A DNA stretch of 64,000 nucleotides from NCBI RefSeq assembly GCF_023093595.1, contig NZ_JALLIK010000107.1, positions 138,805 to 202,804 of the forward strand, in the 5' to 3' direction. The notes beneath the pieces are model-generated. The model ran no database searches. It was not told the DNA's origin and was given only the letters and a program-made list of their open reading frames with translations. A program made the translations under genes and the position numbers. This stretch comes from Thauera aromatica_A. GTDB taxonomy: Bacteria > Pseudomonadota > Gammaproteobacteria > Burkholderiales > Rhodocyclaceae. Each line of letters starts with the position of its first letter. Position 1 is the first letter of the stretch. Of the stretch, positions 40,639 to 49,178 are shown in pieces.

Positions 40639-41961
40639 ATGACCGACCCCATCCTCTCCGACTTCCTCGCCCCCGGCGTCGACGCCGACGAAGTGCCCGA
40701 GCTGGCGGCGCTGGCGTCGGCGCGCCCGCTGCTCGACGCTTTCATCACGCTGTTCCGCGGCACCGAGGCCGAGGTGCTGATGCGCCTTCTGGTGCTGCGC
40801 GAAATCGGCCGCGAGGCGGATTCACCGCGCTGGCCACCCGAAGCGCTGCGCGCGCGCTTCACCTACCTCGATCCGGTCAAGTTCGAGACCGTGTTGAAGC
40901 GCCTGCGCGACAACGCCTTGCTGGCGATCGGCGAGGACGGCCACTACGCGCTCTCCGACATCGGACGCAACGCGGTGGCGGCAATCGCGATGCTGCTGCG
41001 TTTCGGCGCGGAAGAGGACGCCGAGCTCGGCTTTCTCACCGCTCAGCTCGCCGGCCTGCAGGCGGTGGGCGGCATCACCCCCGAAGCGCTCGGCCATCTG
41101 CTGTCCAAGCTCAACGACCTCACCTGGCACTTCGAGGAAGCGATCGCCTCCGGCTCGGAGTTCCGCATCCTCGATGCCCGTCGCCGCTTGTCGGCCAACG
41201 GGCGCTGGCTGGCACGCGGCACCGACTTGCTCAACACGCTGCTCGCCGATCCCGAAGTCGATTTCGACATCGCCCGCATCGCCCAGCGCATCGGGCTCGC
41301 CCAGTCGCGGCTGGCACGGGTGGATGCCGCGTTCCAGCGCGCGCTCAACAAGATCGAAGCGCAGCGCGTCACCCTCGGCGCCTCCGGCGTCTCGTCCTCG
41401 GACGTCGCGGCCTGGCTGCGCAGCCTGGAGGCCGGCGCGATTTCCGGCCTGGCGGCGGCAGCCATTGCCGCGGTGCCCGAACTGCCGCTGCTCGCCGGCG
41501 GCCATGAACTGCTCGACCGCGCCGAGGCCCAGCTCGAAGGCGGCCCGCCCGCCACCGAAGCCGATACCCGCCTGCCGCCCCCTGGCGACGCCAGGGCAGA
41601 AGTCGCGCTGCAGAGCGAAGACCTGCGCCTGCTCGAACACTTCACCGACCGCCTCGCAGCGCTGCCCGAACCGCAGTCGCTGCACCGCGTCGTCGCCGGC
41701 GGCGGCTTCGCCCTGGCGAGCTACCGCCTGTCGCTGCTCGCCCTGCTCGCCGACGGTGCCCGGGGCGGCCCGGAAGACGGTCCGGAAGACGGCCCGGTCG
41801 GCACGTTCATGCGCCTGCCGGTGGATATCGAGTTCGGCGACACGCTGACCGCGGTCGGCGCGGACGAAATCGCCGCCATCACGCAGGGCGAAGCACGCCC
41901 ACGCACGCCTGCGCCGGCCTCCGCGCCCCCCGTGGCCAGCGCACCGGCCGCCCGGGCCTGA
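40639..41961 (+). CDS. kleisin-like (MukF/MksF-type) condensin subunit
   Basis: This 440-residue, mostly helical protein has an N-terminal winged-helix-like region (about residues 55-115, RFTYLDPVKFETVLKRL to GHYALSDIGRNAV), then long helices (about 120-260, LLSKLNDLTWHFEEAI) and an acidic, proline-rich tail with the conserved-looking GTFMRLPVDIEFGDTL near the C-terminus. The layout, and its position just before a small MukE-like gene and, after trmA, an SMC ATPase, fit the kleisin of a bacterial SMC complex of the Muk/Mks class. Kleisins bridge the SMC heads. The assignment is by architecture and context, not by a sequence match I can verify. It follows prfB by 101 bases. Confidence 0.6.
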   Translation: MTDPILSDFLAPGVDADEVPELAALASARPLLDAFITLFRGTEAEVLMRLLVLREIGREADSPRWPPEALRARFTYLDPVKFETVLKRLRDNALLAIGEDGHYALSDIGRNAVAAIAMLLRFGAEEDAELGFLTAQLAGLQAVGGITPEALGHLLSKLNDLTWHFEEAIASGSEFRILDARRRLSANGRWLARGTDLLNTLLADPEVDFDIARIAQRIGLAQSRLARVDAAFQRALNKIEAQRVTLGASGVSSSDVAAWLRSLEAGAISGLAAAAIAAVPELPLLAGGHELLDRAEAQLEGGPPATEADTRLPPPGDARAEVALQSEDLRLLEHFTDRLAALPEPQSLHRVVAGGGFALASYRLSLLALLADGARGGPEDGPEDGPVGTFMRLPVDIEFGDTLTAVGADEIAAITQGEARPRTPAPASAPPVASAPAARA

Positions 41962-41988
41962 GCCCGCCCTTTCCGGATCACGCCCCCC

Positions 41989-42699
41989 ATGGAATACGAA
42001 CTCAAAACCCTCACCGCCCGCCTGCTCGCCCAGCGCTGGCTGCCACGCGGCGACCGCCTGGTGCGGCGCGCGCTGGTGGACGAGACCTTCCGCCACGAAC
42101 TCGACCGGAGGCTGGCCGACGTCGGCCTGCGCCTGCTCGACAACCCCTACGCCGCCCACGTCGGCGTCGCCCTGCAGCCCGAACTGGCCGAGCCCGTGTT
42201 CGGCGCCGGGCGCGAGTACGCCGCCAGCAACCTGGGCCTGACCCGCGACGAGATCGCCCTGCTGGTGATCCTCTGGGCGCTGATCGTGCTGCCCAAGCGC
42301 GAGCGCCAGGTCACCCGCCGCGAGCTGGTCGACGACGGCCAGAGCGACCTCTTCGGCAGCGACAAGCCGGTGGCGCACGGCGAGTCGGTCTCGGGCACGC
42401 TCACCGAGGCCTCGCTGATCGCCGACTTCGGCCCCCGCCTGGGCGGGCGCACCAAGATGCGCAATTTCATGCTCGGCAAGCTCGCCCGCCTCGGCTTCAT
42501 CGAACGCCGCAACGGCCTGATCAGCGAAGGCCCGCTGCTCGACCTCGCGCTCGACTACCGGGTGATGGCCGACCGCATCATCCACGGCACCCTGGGCGAG
42601 ATCCTCGACGCCGCCGGCCATCCGCTGCCCGAGCACAATGCCTTCGAACTCGCCGAGGCCTTGCCCGACGAGGCCGAAGCGATGGACGAGGAGCGCTGA
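41989..42699 (+). CDS. MukE/MksE-like (KITE) condensin subunit
   Basis: This 236-residue protein has two winged-helix-like halves: an N-terminal part (about residues 20-110, ending LTRDEIALLVILWALIVLPK) and a C-terminal part (about 145-200, RTKMRNFMLGKLARLGFIER and RNGLISEGPLLDLALDYRV). It ends in an acidic tail (ALPDEAEAMDEER). Small tandem winged-helix proteins next to a kleisin and an SMC gene are KITE subunits (MukE, MksE, JetB). It starts 27 bases after the kleisin-like gene and ends 4 bases before trmA. As with its partner, the call rests on architecture and gene order. Confidence 0.62.
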   Translation: MEYELKTLTARLLAQRWLPRGDRLVRRALVDETFRHELDRRLADVGLRLLDNPYAAHVGVALQPELAEPVFGAGREYAASNLGLTRDEIALLVILWALIVLPKRERQVTRRELVDDGQSDLFGSDKPVAHGESVSGTLTEASLIADFGPRLGGRTKMRNFMLGKLARLGFIERRNGLISEGPLLDLALDYRVMADRIIHGTLGEILDAAGHPLPEHNAFELAEALPDEAEAMDEER

Positions 42700-42703
42700 A
42701 GCC

Positions 42704-43792
42704 ATGCCCCTGCCCGTCATCGACCCCGCCCGCTACGACGAACAGCTCGCCGCCAAGCTCGCACGCTACCGTGCCGATTTCGCCGGACTCGGCCTGCCCG
42801 AACCGGCGGTCTTCCGCTCCGCACCGCTGCACTACCGCCTGCGCGCCGAGTTCCGCCTGTGGCATCACGACGGCCGCATCGACTACGCAATGTTCGACAG
42901 CGCCGAGCCGAAGCAGCCCATCCTGCTCGACACCTTCGCCGCCGTCGCCGAGCCGATCGCCAAGCTCATGCCGCGGCTGCGCGACGCGCTCCAGGCCAGC
43001 GAGCCGCTGCGGCGCAGGATCTTTCAGGTCGAGTTCCTCGCCACCCTGAGCGGCGAATGCCTGGTGAGCCTGGTCTACCACCGCCCGCTCGACGAGGCCT
43101 GGGAGGCCGCCGCGCGCACGCTCGCCGCCGCGCTCGACATCCAGCTCATCGGCCGCAGCCGCAAGCAGAAGATCGTGCTCGAGCGCGACTGGGTGCAGGA
43201 GGTGCTCGAGGTCGACGGCCTTCGCCTGCGCTACCAGCAGGTCGAGGGCAGCTTCACCCAGCCCAACGGCGGCGTGAACCAGCATATGCTGGCCTGGGCG
43301 CGCGCGCAGGCGAAGGGCCTGGGAGGGGATCTGCTCGAGCTCTACTGCGGCAACGGCAACTTCACCGTGGCGCTGGCACCGCGGTTCGGCCGCGTGCTCG
43401 CGACCGAAATGAGCAAGACCTCGGTGCGCGCCGCCCACACCAACCTCGCCGACAACAATGTGGCCAACGTGACCCTGGTGCGGATGGCGAGCGAGGAGAT
43501 CAGCGACGCCCTCGCCGGCGGGCGCGAATACCGCCGCATGCAGGGGGTGGATCCGGCCGGCTACCGCTTTTCCACGCTGTTCGTCGACCCGCCGCGCGCC
43601 GGGCTGGACGAAGGCACGATCGCGCTGGCGAAAGGCTTCGACAACCTTCTCTACATCTCCTGCAACCCGGACACGCTGCACGCCAACGTCGCCGCCCTCG
43701 CCGCCACCCACCGCATCGCCGCGGCGGCGGCGTTCGACCAGTTCCCCTACACCCACCACCTCGAGTGCGGGCTGCTGCTGCAGCGGCGCTGA
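42704..43792 (+). CDS. trmA: tRNA (uracil-54-C5)-methyltransferase TrmA
   Basis: TrmA makes ribothymidine at position 54 of tRNA using SAM. The 362-residue protein matches E. coli TrmA (366). Visible motifs: FTQPNGGVNQHMLAWA (about residues 182-200), LLELYCGNGNFTVALAPRF (SAM-binding, near 210), STLFVDPPRAGLD, ISCNPDTL with the nucleophilic cysteine near 320, and HHLECGLLL with the catalytic glutamate near 352. No iron-sulfur cysteines are present, as expected for TrmA and unlike RlmD. It starts 4 bases after the MukE-like gene and ends 21 bases before the SMC gene, so it is embedded in the condensin-like operon. Confidence 0.95.
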   Translation: MPLPVIDPARYDEQLAAKLARYRADFAGLGLPEPAVFRSAPLHYRLRAEFRLWHHDGRIDYAMFDSAEPKQPILLDTFAAVAEPIAKLMPRLRDALQASEPLRRRIFQVEFLATLSGECLVSLVYHRPLDEAWEAAARTLAAALDIQLIGRSRKQKIVLERDWVQEVLEVDGLRLRYQQVEGSFTQPNGGVNQHMLAWARAQAKGLGGDLLELYCGNGNFTVALAPRFGRVLATEMSKTSVRAAHTNLADNNVANVTLVRMASEEISDALAGGREYRRMQGVDPAGYRFSTLFVDPPRAGLDEGTIALAKGFDNLLYISCNPDTLHANVAALAATHRIAAAAAFDQFPYTHHLECGLLLQRR

Positions 43793-43813
43793 ACACGACG
43801 CAACCGGCCATCC

Positions 43814-46606
43814 ATGTTCCACATCAAGACCCTCGAACTCGTCCATTGGGATTTCTGGCGCCGCTTCTCGCTGCCGCTGGACGCGCAGATCATCACCATC
43901 GTCGGCCCCAACGGCTCGGGCAAGACCACCCTGCTCGACGCCCTGCGCACCCTCTTCGCGCTGCGCTGCTCGGGCAAGCGCGACTACCGCCGCTACGTGC
44001 GCCGCGCCGAGCGCAGCTTCGCCTGGATCCGCGCGGTCGTCGCCAACCAGCCCGGCCACAGCGGCAGGCGCCCCTTCTTCCCCTGTCTCGCCGACGAGGT
44101 CACGCTCGCCTGCCGCATCCGCAAGGCCGGCGGCGACTGGATCCGCGACTACACCATCGTCGACGGCGATCAGCCGATCGAGACCCTCGAAACCAGCACC
44201 GACTGGATCGGCCTGCGCGACTACCAGCACCGCCTCGCCTGGGGCGGGTTGACGCCGGCGATCACCAAGGTGCTGGCGCTGGAACAGGGCGACACCGACA
44301 AGCTGTGCGAATACTCGCCGAAGGCCCTGCTCGAGCTGGTCTTCGACGTCTTCGGCGACAAGGAAGTGCTGGACAACTACCAGGCCGCACGCGAGGAGCA
44401 GAAATCGGCCGAGCGCGAACTCGGCGAGATCGGCATCGACCTCGAACGCCTGAAGACCCAGGCCGAAGAAAAGAAGGCCGAGGCCAACCGCTTCCTCGAA
44501 TGGAAGCGGCTCGCCGACGAAGCCCGGGCGCTCGACACCGGGATCGTGCCGCACCTGGAACTCGCCGAACTCGAGCACGAGATCGCCACCGAGCGCGAAG
44601 CCCTGCACCGCGCCGGCCACGAGCGCGGTGCAAAACTCGCCGAGCAGCGCGAAGCGCGCCAGCGCCTGGACGCGGTGCGCGCCGAGCAGGACGCCGCCCA
44701 GGCCGAGCGCAAACGGCTGAAGGCGTCCGACGGCAGCACCGAACAACGCTACCTCGCCGCCCACGACCGCCTGCGCGACCTCGACAAGCTGCTCGAAGAG
44801 CGCGACGCGCTGCGCGCCCAACTCGCGAGCGAGCACGGTGCCGACGCCCTCACACTGGAAAAGGAGCACGAACAAGCCGACGCCGCGCTTGCCGCGCTGC
44901 GCCGCAAGGAGCGCGAACTGGTCGCCGCCTTCGAGGACAAGACCGCCGCCTTGCGCGCCGAACGCAACCGCGCCGGCCCGCCGGGCGACGCCGAAGTCGC
45001 GCGCTTCCGCGTCCGCCTGAGCGCCGACGGGATCGCCCACCACAGCCTCGCCGAGGTGGTCGAAGTCACCGACCCCGCCTGGCAGGGCGCACTCGAAGCC
45101 ATCCTGCGCCCCTACCGCCACCTGATCCTGCTCGAGCGCGAATCCGACCGCCATGCCGCCTGGGCGCTCGGCGAGCACGCGCGCTTCCGTCATTTCATCG
45201 TTACCGAGCGCGAAACCGCCCCGCCGCCGCGGCCGCTGAGCCTGGCCGAGGTGGTCGAATTCAGCGCCCCGGTGCCGCGCTGGCTCACCGACCTGCTCAA
45301 CCGCATCCGCCGCGTCGACGACGCCGACGCCGCCCGCACGCTGCCGCGCGAGCAGGAATGGATCACCCGCGACGGCTACCACCGCGAGCGCCGCGGCGCC
45401 CGCCACCTCGGCCGGCCGCAGGAATTCCACTTCGGCGAACTCGCCCGCCAGTCGCGCATCGCCGCGCTGCAAGACGAGATCACCGCGCTCGACAAGCAGC
45501 TCCAGGCCCTGCGCCCCCGGCTCGACACCGCCGCCGCCGGACTCACCACGATCCGCCAGCGCCTGCTCGGTCTGCAGTCGGCCCAACTGCTCGCTGCCAA
45601 AGCCGAGCGCTACGCCAGCGCCGAGGCCGAGCTGCCCGCCGCACGCAAGGCCCTGACCGAGGCGATCGGCGCGCGCAGCGAAACCCGCGGCGAACTCGAC
45701 CGCCTCACCGAAAAGATCAACGGCATCCAGATCGAGCTCGACCGTCGCACCCGCGAGCTGAAGGCCATCGAGCTGCGCCTGGCCGAGCTCGCGCGCGAGC
45801 ACGGCCCACGCCGCCACGCCCAGGCCGAGCGCATCGTCCGGCTGCGCCGCCGCCGGCACGCCATCCCGGCGCACGGGCTGGACACGGCCGAACTCGCGCT
45901 CCTCGTCGACCGCTACGGCGACGCCCGCGGCGCCCGCCTGCAGCTCGAGCGCCTGCGCCGCCATCTCGACGAAGGCGACTGGATCACCGATCCCGCAGTG
46001 CTGGTCGTGCGCGATCGCCTCGCCGCCGACGTCGTCGTGCGCGAGCGCGACTACCTGAACCGCCAGGGCTACTGCGCCACCGCACGGCTGCACAGCGACA
46101 ACGCCCGCGCCGCCTACATCGCCAAGCTGCGCGCCACCGTGCGCCAGTACGCGAAAAACCTGAAAGCGCTCGGCGAACTGGCCAACGTCGGCGTCGACTG
46201 CCCCACGCCGCATCTGGAAAACGACGACCTCTCGCTCGCCCAGGCCGGGCTCGAAGTGCGCTTCGACTTCGACCGCAAGGGCGCGGTCGGCCTCAACGAC
46301 GGCGAGGCCTCGGGCGGCCAGCAGGTGATGAAGTCGCTGATCCTCCTGATCGGCCTCTTGATGGACGAGGCCCGCCCCGGCGGCTTCGTCTTCATCGACG
46401 AGCCCTTCGCCCATCTGGACGTCGCCAACATCGACCGCGTCGGCACCTTCCTCCGCGCCACCCGCGCGCAGTACCTGATCACCACCCCGGTCACCCATAA
46501 CGCCAACGTCTTCGCCCCCGCCCAGCTCACCCTGGTCACGCGCAAGAAGGCGCCCGGAGACGACTGGGCGCCGACCATCGGCGTGTTGCAGCGGGCGCTG
46601 GATTGA
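43814..46606 (+). CDS. short-arm SMC-like ATPase (MksB/JetC-like)
   Basis: This 930-residue ATPase has a split ABC-type head. Walker A is GPNGSGKTT (residues 31-39), the signature-like ASGGQQVMKSL is near 833, and Walker B is FVFIDEPFAHLD near 858. Between them lie two coiled-coil arms (about 180-380 and 540-720) around a globular hinge-like region (about 395-540, SLAEVVEVTDPAWQGALEAI). The arms are shorter than in SMC or MukB and similar to MksB/JetC-class proteins. With the kleisin-like and MukE-like genes upstream it completes the three-part set of a condensin. No TOPRIM nuclease gene (JetD/MksG) is nearby, so an anti-plasmid Wadjet function is not indicated. It ends 107 bases before lysS. 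Confidence 0.82.
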   Translation: MFHIKTLELVHWDFWRRFSLPLDAQIITIVGPNGSGKTTLLDALRTLFALRCSGKRDYRRYVRRAERSFAWIRAVVANQPGHSGRRPFFPCLADEVTLACRIRKAGGDWIRDYTIVDGDQPIETLETSTDWIGLRDYQHRLAWGGLTPAITKVLALEQGDTDKLCEYSPKALLELVFDVFGDKEVLDNYQAAREEQKSAERELGEIGIDLERLKTQAEEKKAEANRFLEWKRLADEARALDTGIVPHLELAELEHEIATEREALHRAGHERGAKLAEQREARQRLDAVRAEQDAAQAERKRLKASDGSTEQRYLAAHDRLRDLDKLLEERDALRAQLASEHGADALTLEKEHEQADAALAALRRKERELVAAFEDKTAALRAERNRAGPPGDAEVARFRVRLSADGIAHHSLAEVVEVTDPAWQGALEAILRPYRHLILLERESDRHAAWALGEHARFRHFIVTERETAPPPRPLSLAEVVEFSAPVPRWLTDLLNRIRRVDDADAARTLPREQEWITRDGYHRERRGARHLGRPQEFHFGELARQSRIAALQDEITALDKQLQALRPRLDTAAAGLTTIRQRLLGLQSAQLLAAKAERYASAEAELPAARKALTEAIGARSETRGELDRLTEKINGIQIELDRRTRELKAIELRLAELAREHGPRRHAQAERIVRLRRRRHAIPAHGLDTAELALLVDRYGDARGARLQLERLRRHLDEGDWITDPAVLVVRDRLAADVVVRERDYLNRQGYCATARLHSDNARAAYIAKLRATVRQYAKNLKALGELANVGVDCPTPHLENDDLSLAQAGLEVRFDFDRKGAVGLNDGEASGGQQVMKSLILLIGLLMDEARPGGFVFIDEPFAHLDVANIDRVGTFLRATRAQYLITTPVTHNANVFAPAQLTLVTRKKAPGDDWAPTIGVLQRALD

Positions 46607-46713
46607 ACCCGGACGCACCCGGAATTGCCCCACCCTCGCGGCCCTGCCACAATTACGTCTTTCGCGCGCGCTCCGGCACGCGCACGCATTTTCCACAAAT
46701 CGAAGCAGACGCC

Positions 46714-48213
46714 ATGTCCGAACAGACCAACACCCCGCCCGTGGACGAAAACCACCTGATCGCCGAGCGCCGCGAGAAACTCGCCGCCTGGCGCGCCCGC
46801 GGCCGCGCCTTCCCCAACGACTTCTCGCGCGAGAACACCGCCGGCAAGCTCGACGAGCTGTATGGCGAGAAGGAGGCCGAAGCGCTGGAAGCGACCCCGG
46901 TCGAGGTCAGGGTTGCCGGGCGCATCATGCTCAAGCGGGTGATGGGCAAGGCGAGTTTCGTCACCATCCAGGACCTCTCCGGGCGCATCCAGCTCTACGT
47001 CCAGCGCGACGCCGTGGGCGAGGACGTGTATGCCGAGTTCAAGCACTGGGACATCGGCGACATCGTCGGCTGCGTCGGCACCGTGTTCAAGACCAAGACC
47101 GGCGAGCTCTCGGTCAAGGCCGCCGAGATCCGCCTGCTGACCAAGAGCCTGCGTCCGCTGCCGGACAAATTCCACGGCCTCACCGACGTCGAGCAGAAGT
47201 ACCGCCAGCGCTACGTCGACATGATCATGAACGAGCAGACGCGCTTCACTTTCGTCGCGCGCAGCCGCATGGTCCAGTCGATCCGCAACTACATGACCGG
47301 CCACGGCTTCCTCGAAGTCGAGACGCCGATGATGCACCCCATCCCCGGTGGCGCCGCGGCGAAGCCCTTCACTACCCACCACAACGCGCTCGACATGGAG
47401 CTGTTCCTGCGCATCGCGCCCGAGCTGTATCTGAAGCGTCTGGTAGTGGGCGGCTTCGAGAAGGTGTTCGAGGTCAACCGCAACTTCCGCAACGAAGGCC
47501 TCAGCCCGCGCCACAACCCCGAATTCACCATGATGGAGTTCTACGAAGCGTACGCGAACTACCGCACGCTGATGGACTTCACCGAAGGCCTGATCCGCCA
47601 GGCCGCACGCGAGGCGCTCGGCACCGAGTCCTTCGTCTACCAGGGCCGCGAGCTCGACCTCTCCAAGCCCTTCCACCGCCTGACCATCGTCCAGGCGATC
47701 CGCAAGTACCACCCGGGCTTCACCGCGGAGCAGCTCGCCGATGCCGCGTGGCTGAAGGAAAAGATCGTCGCCTTCGGCGAGAAGGTGAAGCCGGGCGGGC
47801 TGGGCAGCCTGCAGCTGCAGCTCTTCGAGGCCTGCGCCGAAGCCGAGCTGTGGGAGCCGACCTTCATCATCGACTACCCGATCGAGGTCTCGCCGCTGGC
47901 GCGCGCCTCCGACACCGACCCCGAGATCACCGAGCGCTTCGAGCTCTTCATCGTCGGCCGCGAGATCGCCAACGGCTTCTCCGAACTCAACGACCCCGAA
48001 GACCAGGCCGCGCGCTTCCGCGCCCAGGTCGAGGCCAAGGAGGCCGGCGACGAGGAAGCGATGTACTTCGACGCCGACTACATCCGCGCGCTCGAATACG
48101 GCCTGCCCCCGACCGGCGGCTGCGGCATCGGCATCGACCGCCTGGTGATGCTGCTCACCGACTCGCCCTCGATCCGCGACGTGATCCTCTTCCCGCAGAT
48201 GCGGGCGGAGTAA
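46714..48213 (+). CDS. lysS: lysyl-tRNA synthetase, class II
   Basis: This 499-residue enzyme attaches lysine to tRNA. The OB-fold anticodon domain is at about residues 65-165 (VAGRIMLKRVMGKASFVTIQ). The class II core follows with motif 1 (MVQSIRNYMTGHGFLEVETP, about 190-209), motif 2 (FEVNRNFRNEGLSPRHNPEF, near 255-275) and motif 3 (GCGIGIDRLVMLLTDS, near 475). The start at 46714 (MSEQTNTPPVDENH) gives the standard length; the longer ORF to 46603 overlaps the SMC gene end. A prfB-lysS neighbourhood is common in proteobacteria, here separated by the condensin-like genes and trmA. Confidence 0.97.
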   Translation: MSEQTNTPPVDENHLIAERREKLAAWRARGRAFPNDFSRENTAGKLDELYGEKEAEALEATPVEVRVAGRIMLKRVMGKASFVTIQDLSGRIQLYVQRDAVGEDVYAEFKHWDIGDIVGCVGTVFKTKTGELSVKAAEIRLLTKSLRPLPDKFHGLTDVEQKYRQRYVDMIMNEQTRFTFVARSRMVQSIRNYMTGHGFLEVETPMMHPIPGGAAAKPFTTHHNALDMELFLRIAPELYLKRLVVGGFEKVFEVNRNFRNEGLSPRHNPEFTMMEFYEAYANYRTLMDFTEGLIRQAAREALGTESFVYQGRELDLSKPFHRLTIVQAIRKYHPGFTAEQLADAAWLKEKIVAFGEKVKPGGLGSLQLQLFEACAEAELWEPTFIIDYPIEVSPLARASDTDPEITERFELFIVGREIANGFSELNDPEDQAARFRAQVEAKEAGDEEAMYFDADYIRALEYGLPPTGGCGIGIDRLVMLLTDSPSIRDVILFPQMRAE

Positions 48214-48221
48214 TCCCCACC

Positions 48222-49142
48222 ATGGCCGGCGGCAGCCTGTTCCTGCTTCTGGACGACATCGCCAGCGTGCTCGACGACGTCGCCACGATGACCAAGGTCG
48301 CTACCAAGAAGACCGCCGGCGTGCTGGGCGACGACCTCGCACTCAACGCCCAGCAGGTCACCGGCGTGCAGGCCGAGCGCGAACTACCGGTGGTATGGGC
48401 GGTGGCGAAAGGCTCGCTGCTCAACAAGGCGATCCTGGTGCCGGCGGCGCTGGCGATCAGCGCCTTCGTCCCCTGGCTGATCGCCCCGCTGCTGATGCTG
48501 GGCGGCGCCTTCCTGTGCTTCGAAGGTTTCGAGAAGCTGGTGCACAAGTTCCTGCACGGCAAGGAAGACGCCGAACACCACCGCGAGGTCGTGAAGGCGC
48601 TGATCGATCCGGACGCCGATCTGGCCGCACTGGAGAAGGACAAGATCAAGGGCGCGGTGCGGACCGACTTCGTCCTGTCGGCGGAAATCATCGTCATCGC
48701 GCTCGGTGTCGTCGGCGGCCTGGCCTTCGGCACCCAGGTCGCGGTGCTGATCAGCATCGCGGTGATGATGACGATCGGGGTGTATGGCCTCGTCGCCGGC
48801 ATCGTCAAGCTCGACGACGCCGGGCTGTTCCTCAGTCGCCGGGCCAACGCCGTTGCGCGCGGCATCGGTGCGGCGATCCTGTGGCTGGCGCCGTGGCTGA
48901 TGCGCACGCTCTCGGTGCTGGGCACGGTGGCGATGTTCCTCGTCGGCGGCGGCATCCTGACGCACGGCCTGCCGCCGGTGCATCACCTGATCGAAACCCT
49001 GACTGCCGACCTCGACGGTCTGAGCGGCGCCCTGCTGCCGAGCCTGCTCGACGGCATGTTCGGCGTGATCGCCGGCGCGCTGGTGCTGGTGGCCGTCAGC
49101 CTCGGCAGGCATCTGCTGCCCGCGCGGACAGCCGCTCACTGA
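48222..49142 (+). CDS. DUF808 (YedI-type) inner-membrane protein
   Basis: This 306-residue protein opens with the DUF808 signature GGSLFLLLDDIASVLDDVAT and TKKTAGVLGDDLALNAQQVT. About six to seven membrane helices follow (ILVPAALAISAFVPWLIAPL; EIIVIALGVVGGLAFGTQVA; others), with a charged cytoplasmic loop HKFLHGKEDAEHHRE. E. coli YedI belongs here; its function is not established. The ATG at 48222 is 8 bases after lysS, and a frame reading upstream through lysS is not used. Confidence 0.9.
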   Translation: MAGGSLFLLLDDIASVLDDVATMTKVATKKTAGVLGDDLALNAQQVTGVQAERELPVVWAVAKGSLLNKAILVPAALAISAFVPWLIAPLLMLGGAFLCFEGFEKLVHKFLHGKEDAEHHREVVKALIDPDADLAALEKDKIKGAVRTDFVLSAEIIVIALGVVGGLAFGTQVAVLISIAVMMTIGVYGLVAGIVKLDDAGLFLSRRANAVARGIGAAILWLAPWLMRTLSVLGTVAMFLVGGGILTHGLPPVHHLIETLTADLDGLSGALLPSLLDGMFGVIAGALVLVAVSLGRHLLPARTAAH

Positions 49143-49178
49143 ACGGCGGCACCCGGACCTTCTCCTCCCGGCCGCGGC

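Noticed and set aside
40639..46606. Wadjet (JetABCD) anti-plasmid system
   Set aside because: There is no JetD/MksG-type nuclease gene in or around the cluster, and a housekeeping tRNA gene sits inside it.
42578..46696. Very long minus-strand ORF (1,372 codons) opposite trmA and the SMC gene
   Set aside because: It is an antisense open frame created by high GC at third positions; both genes on the plus strand carry diagnostic motifs.
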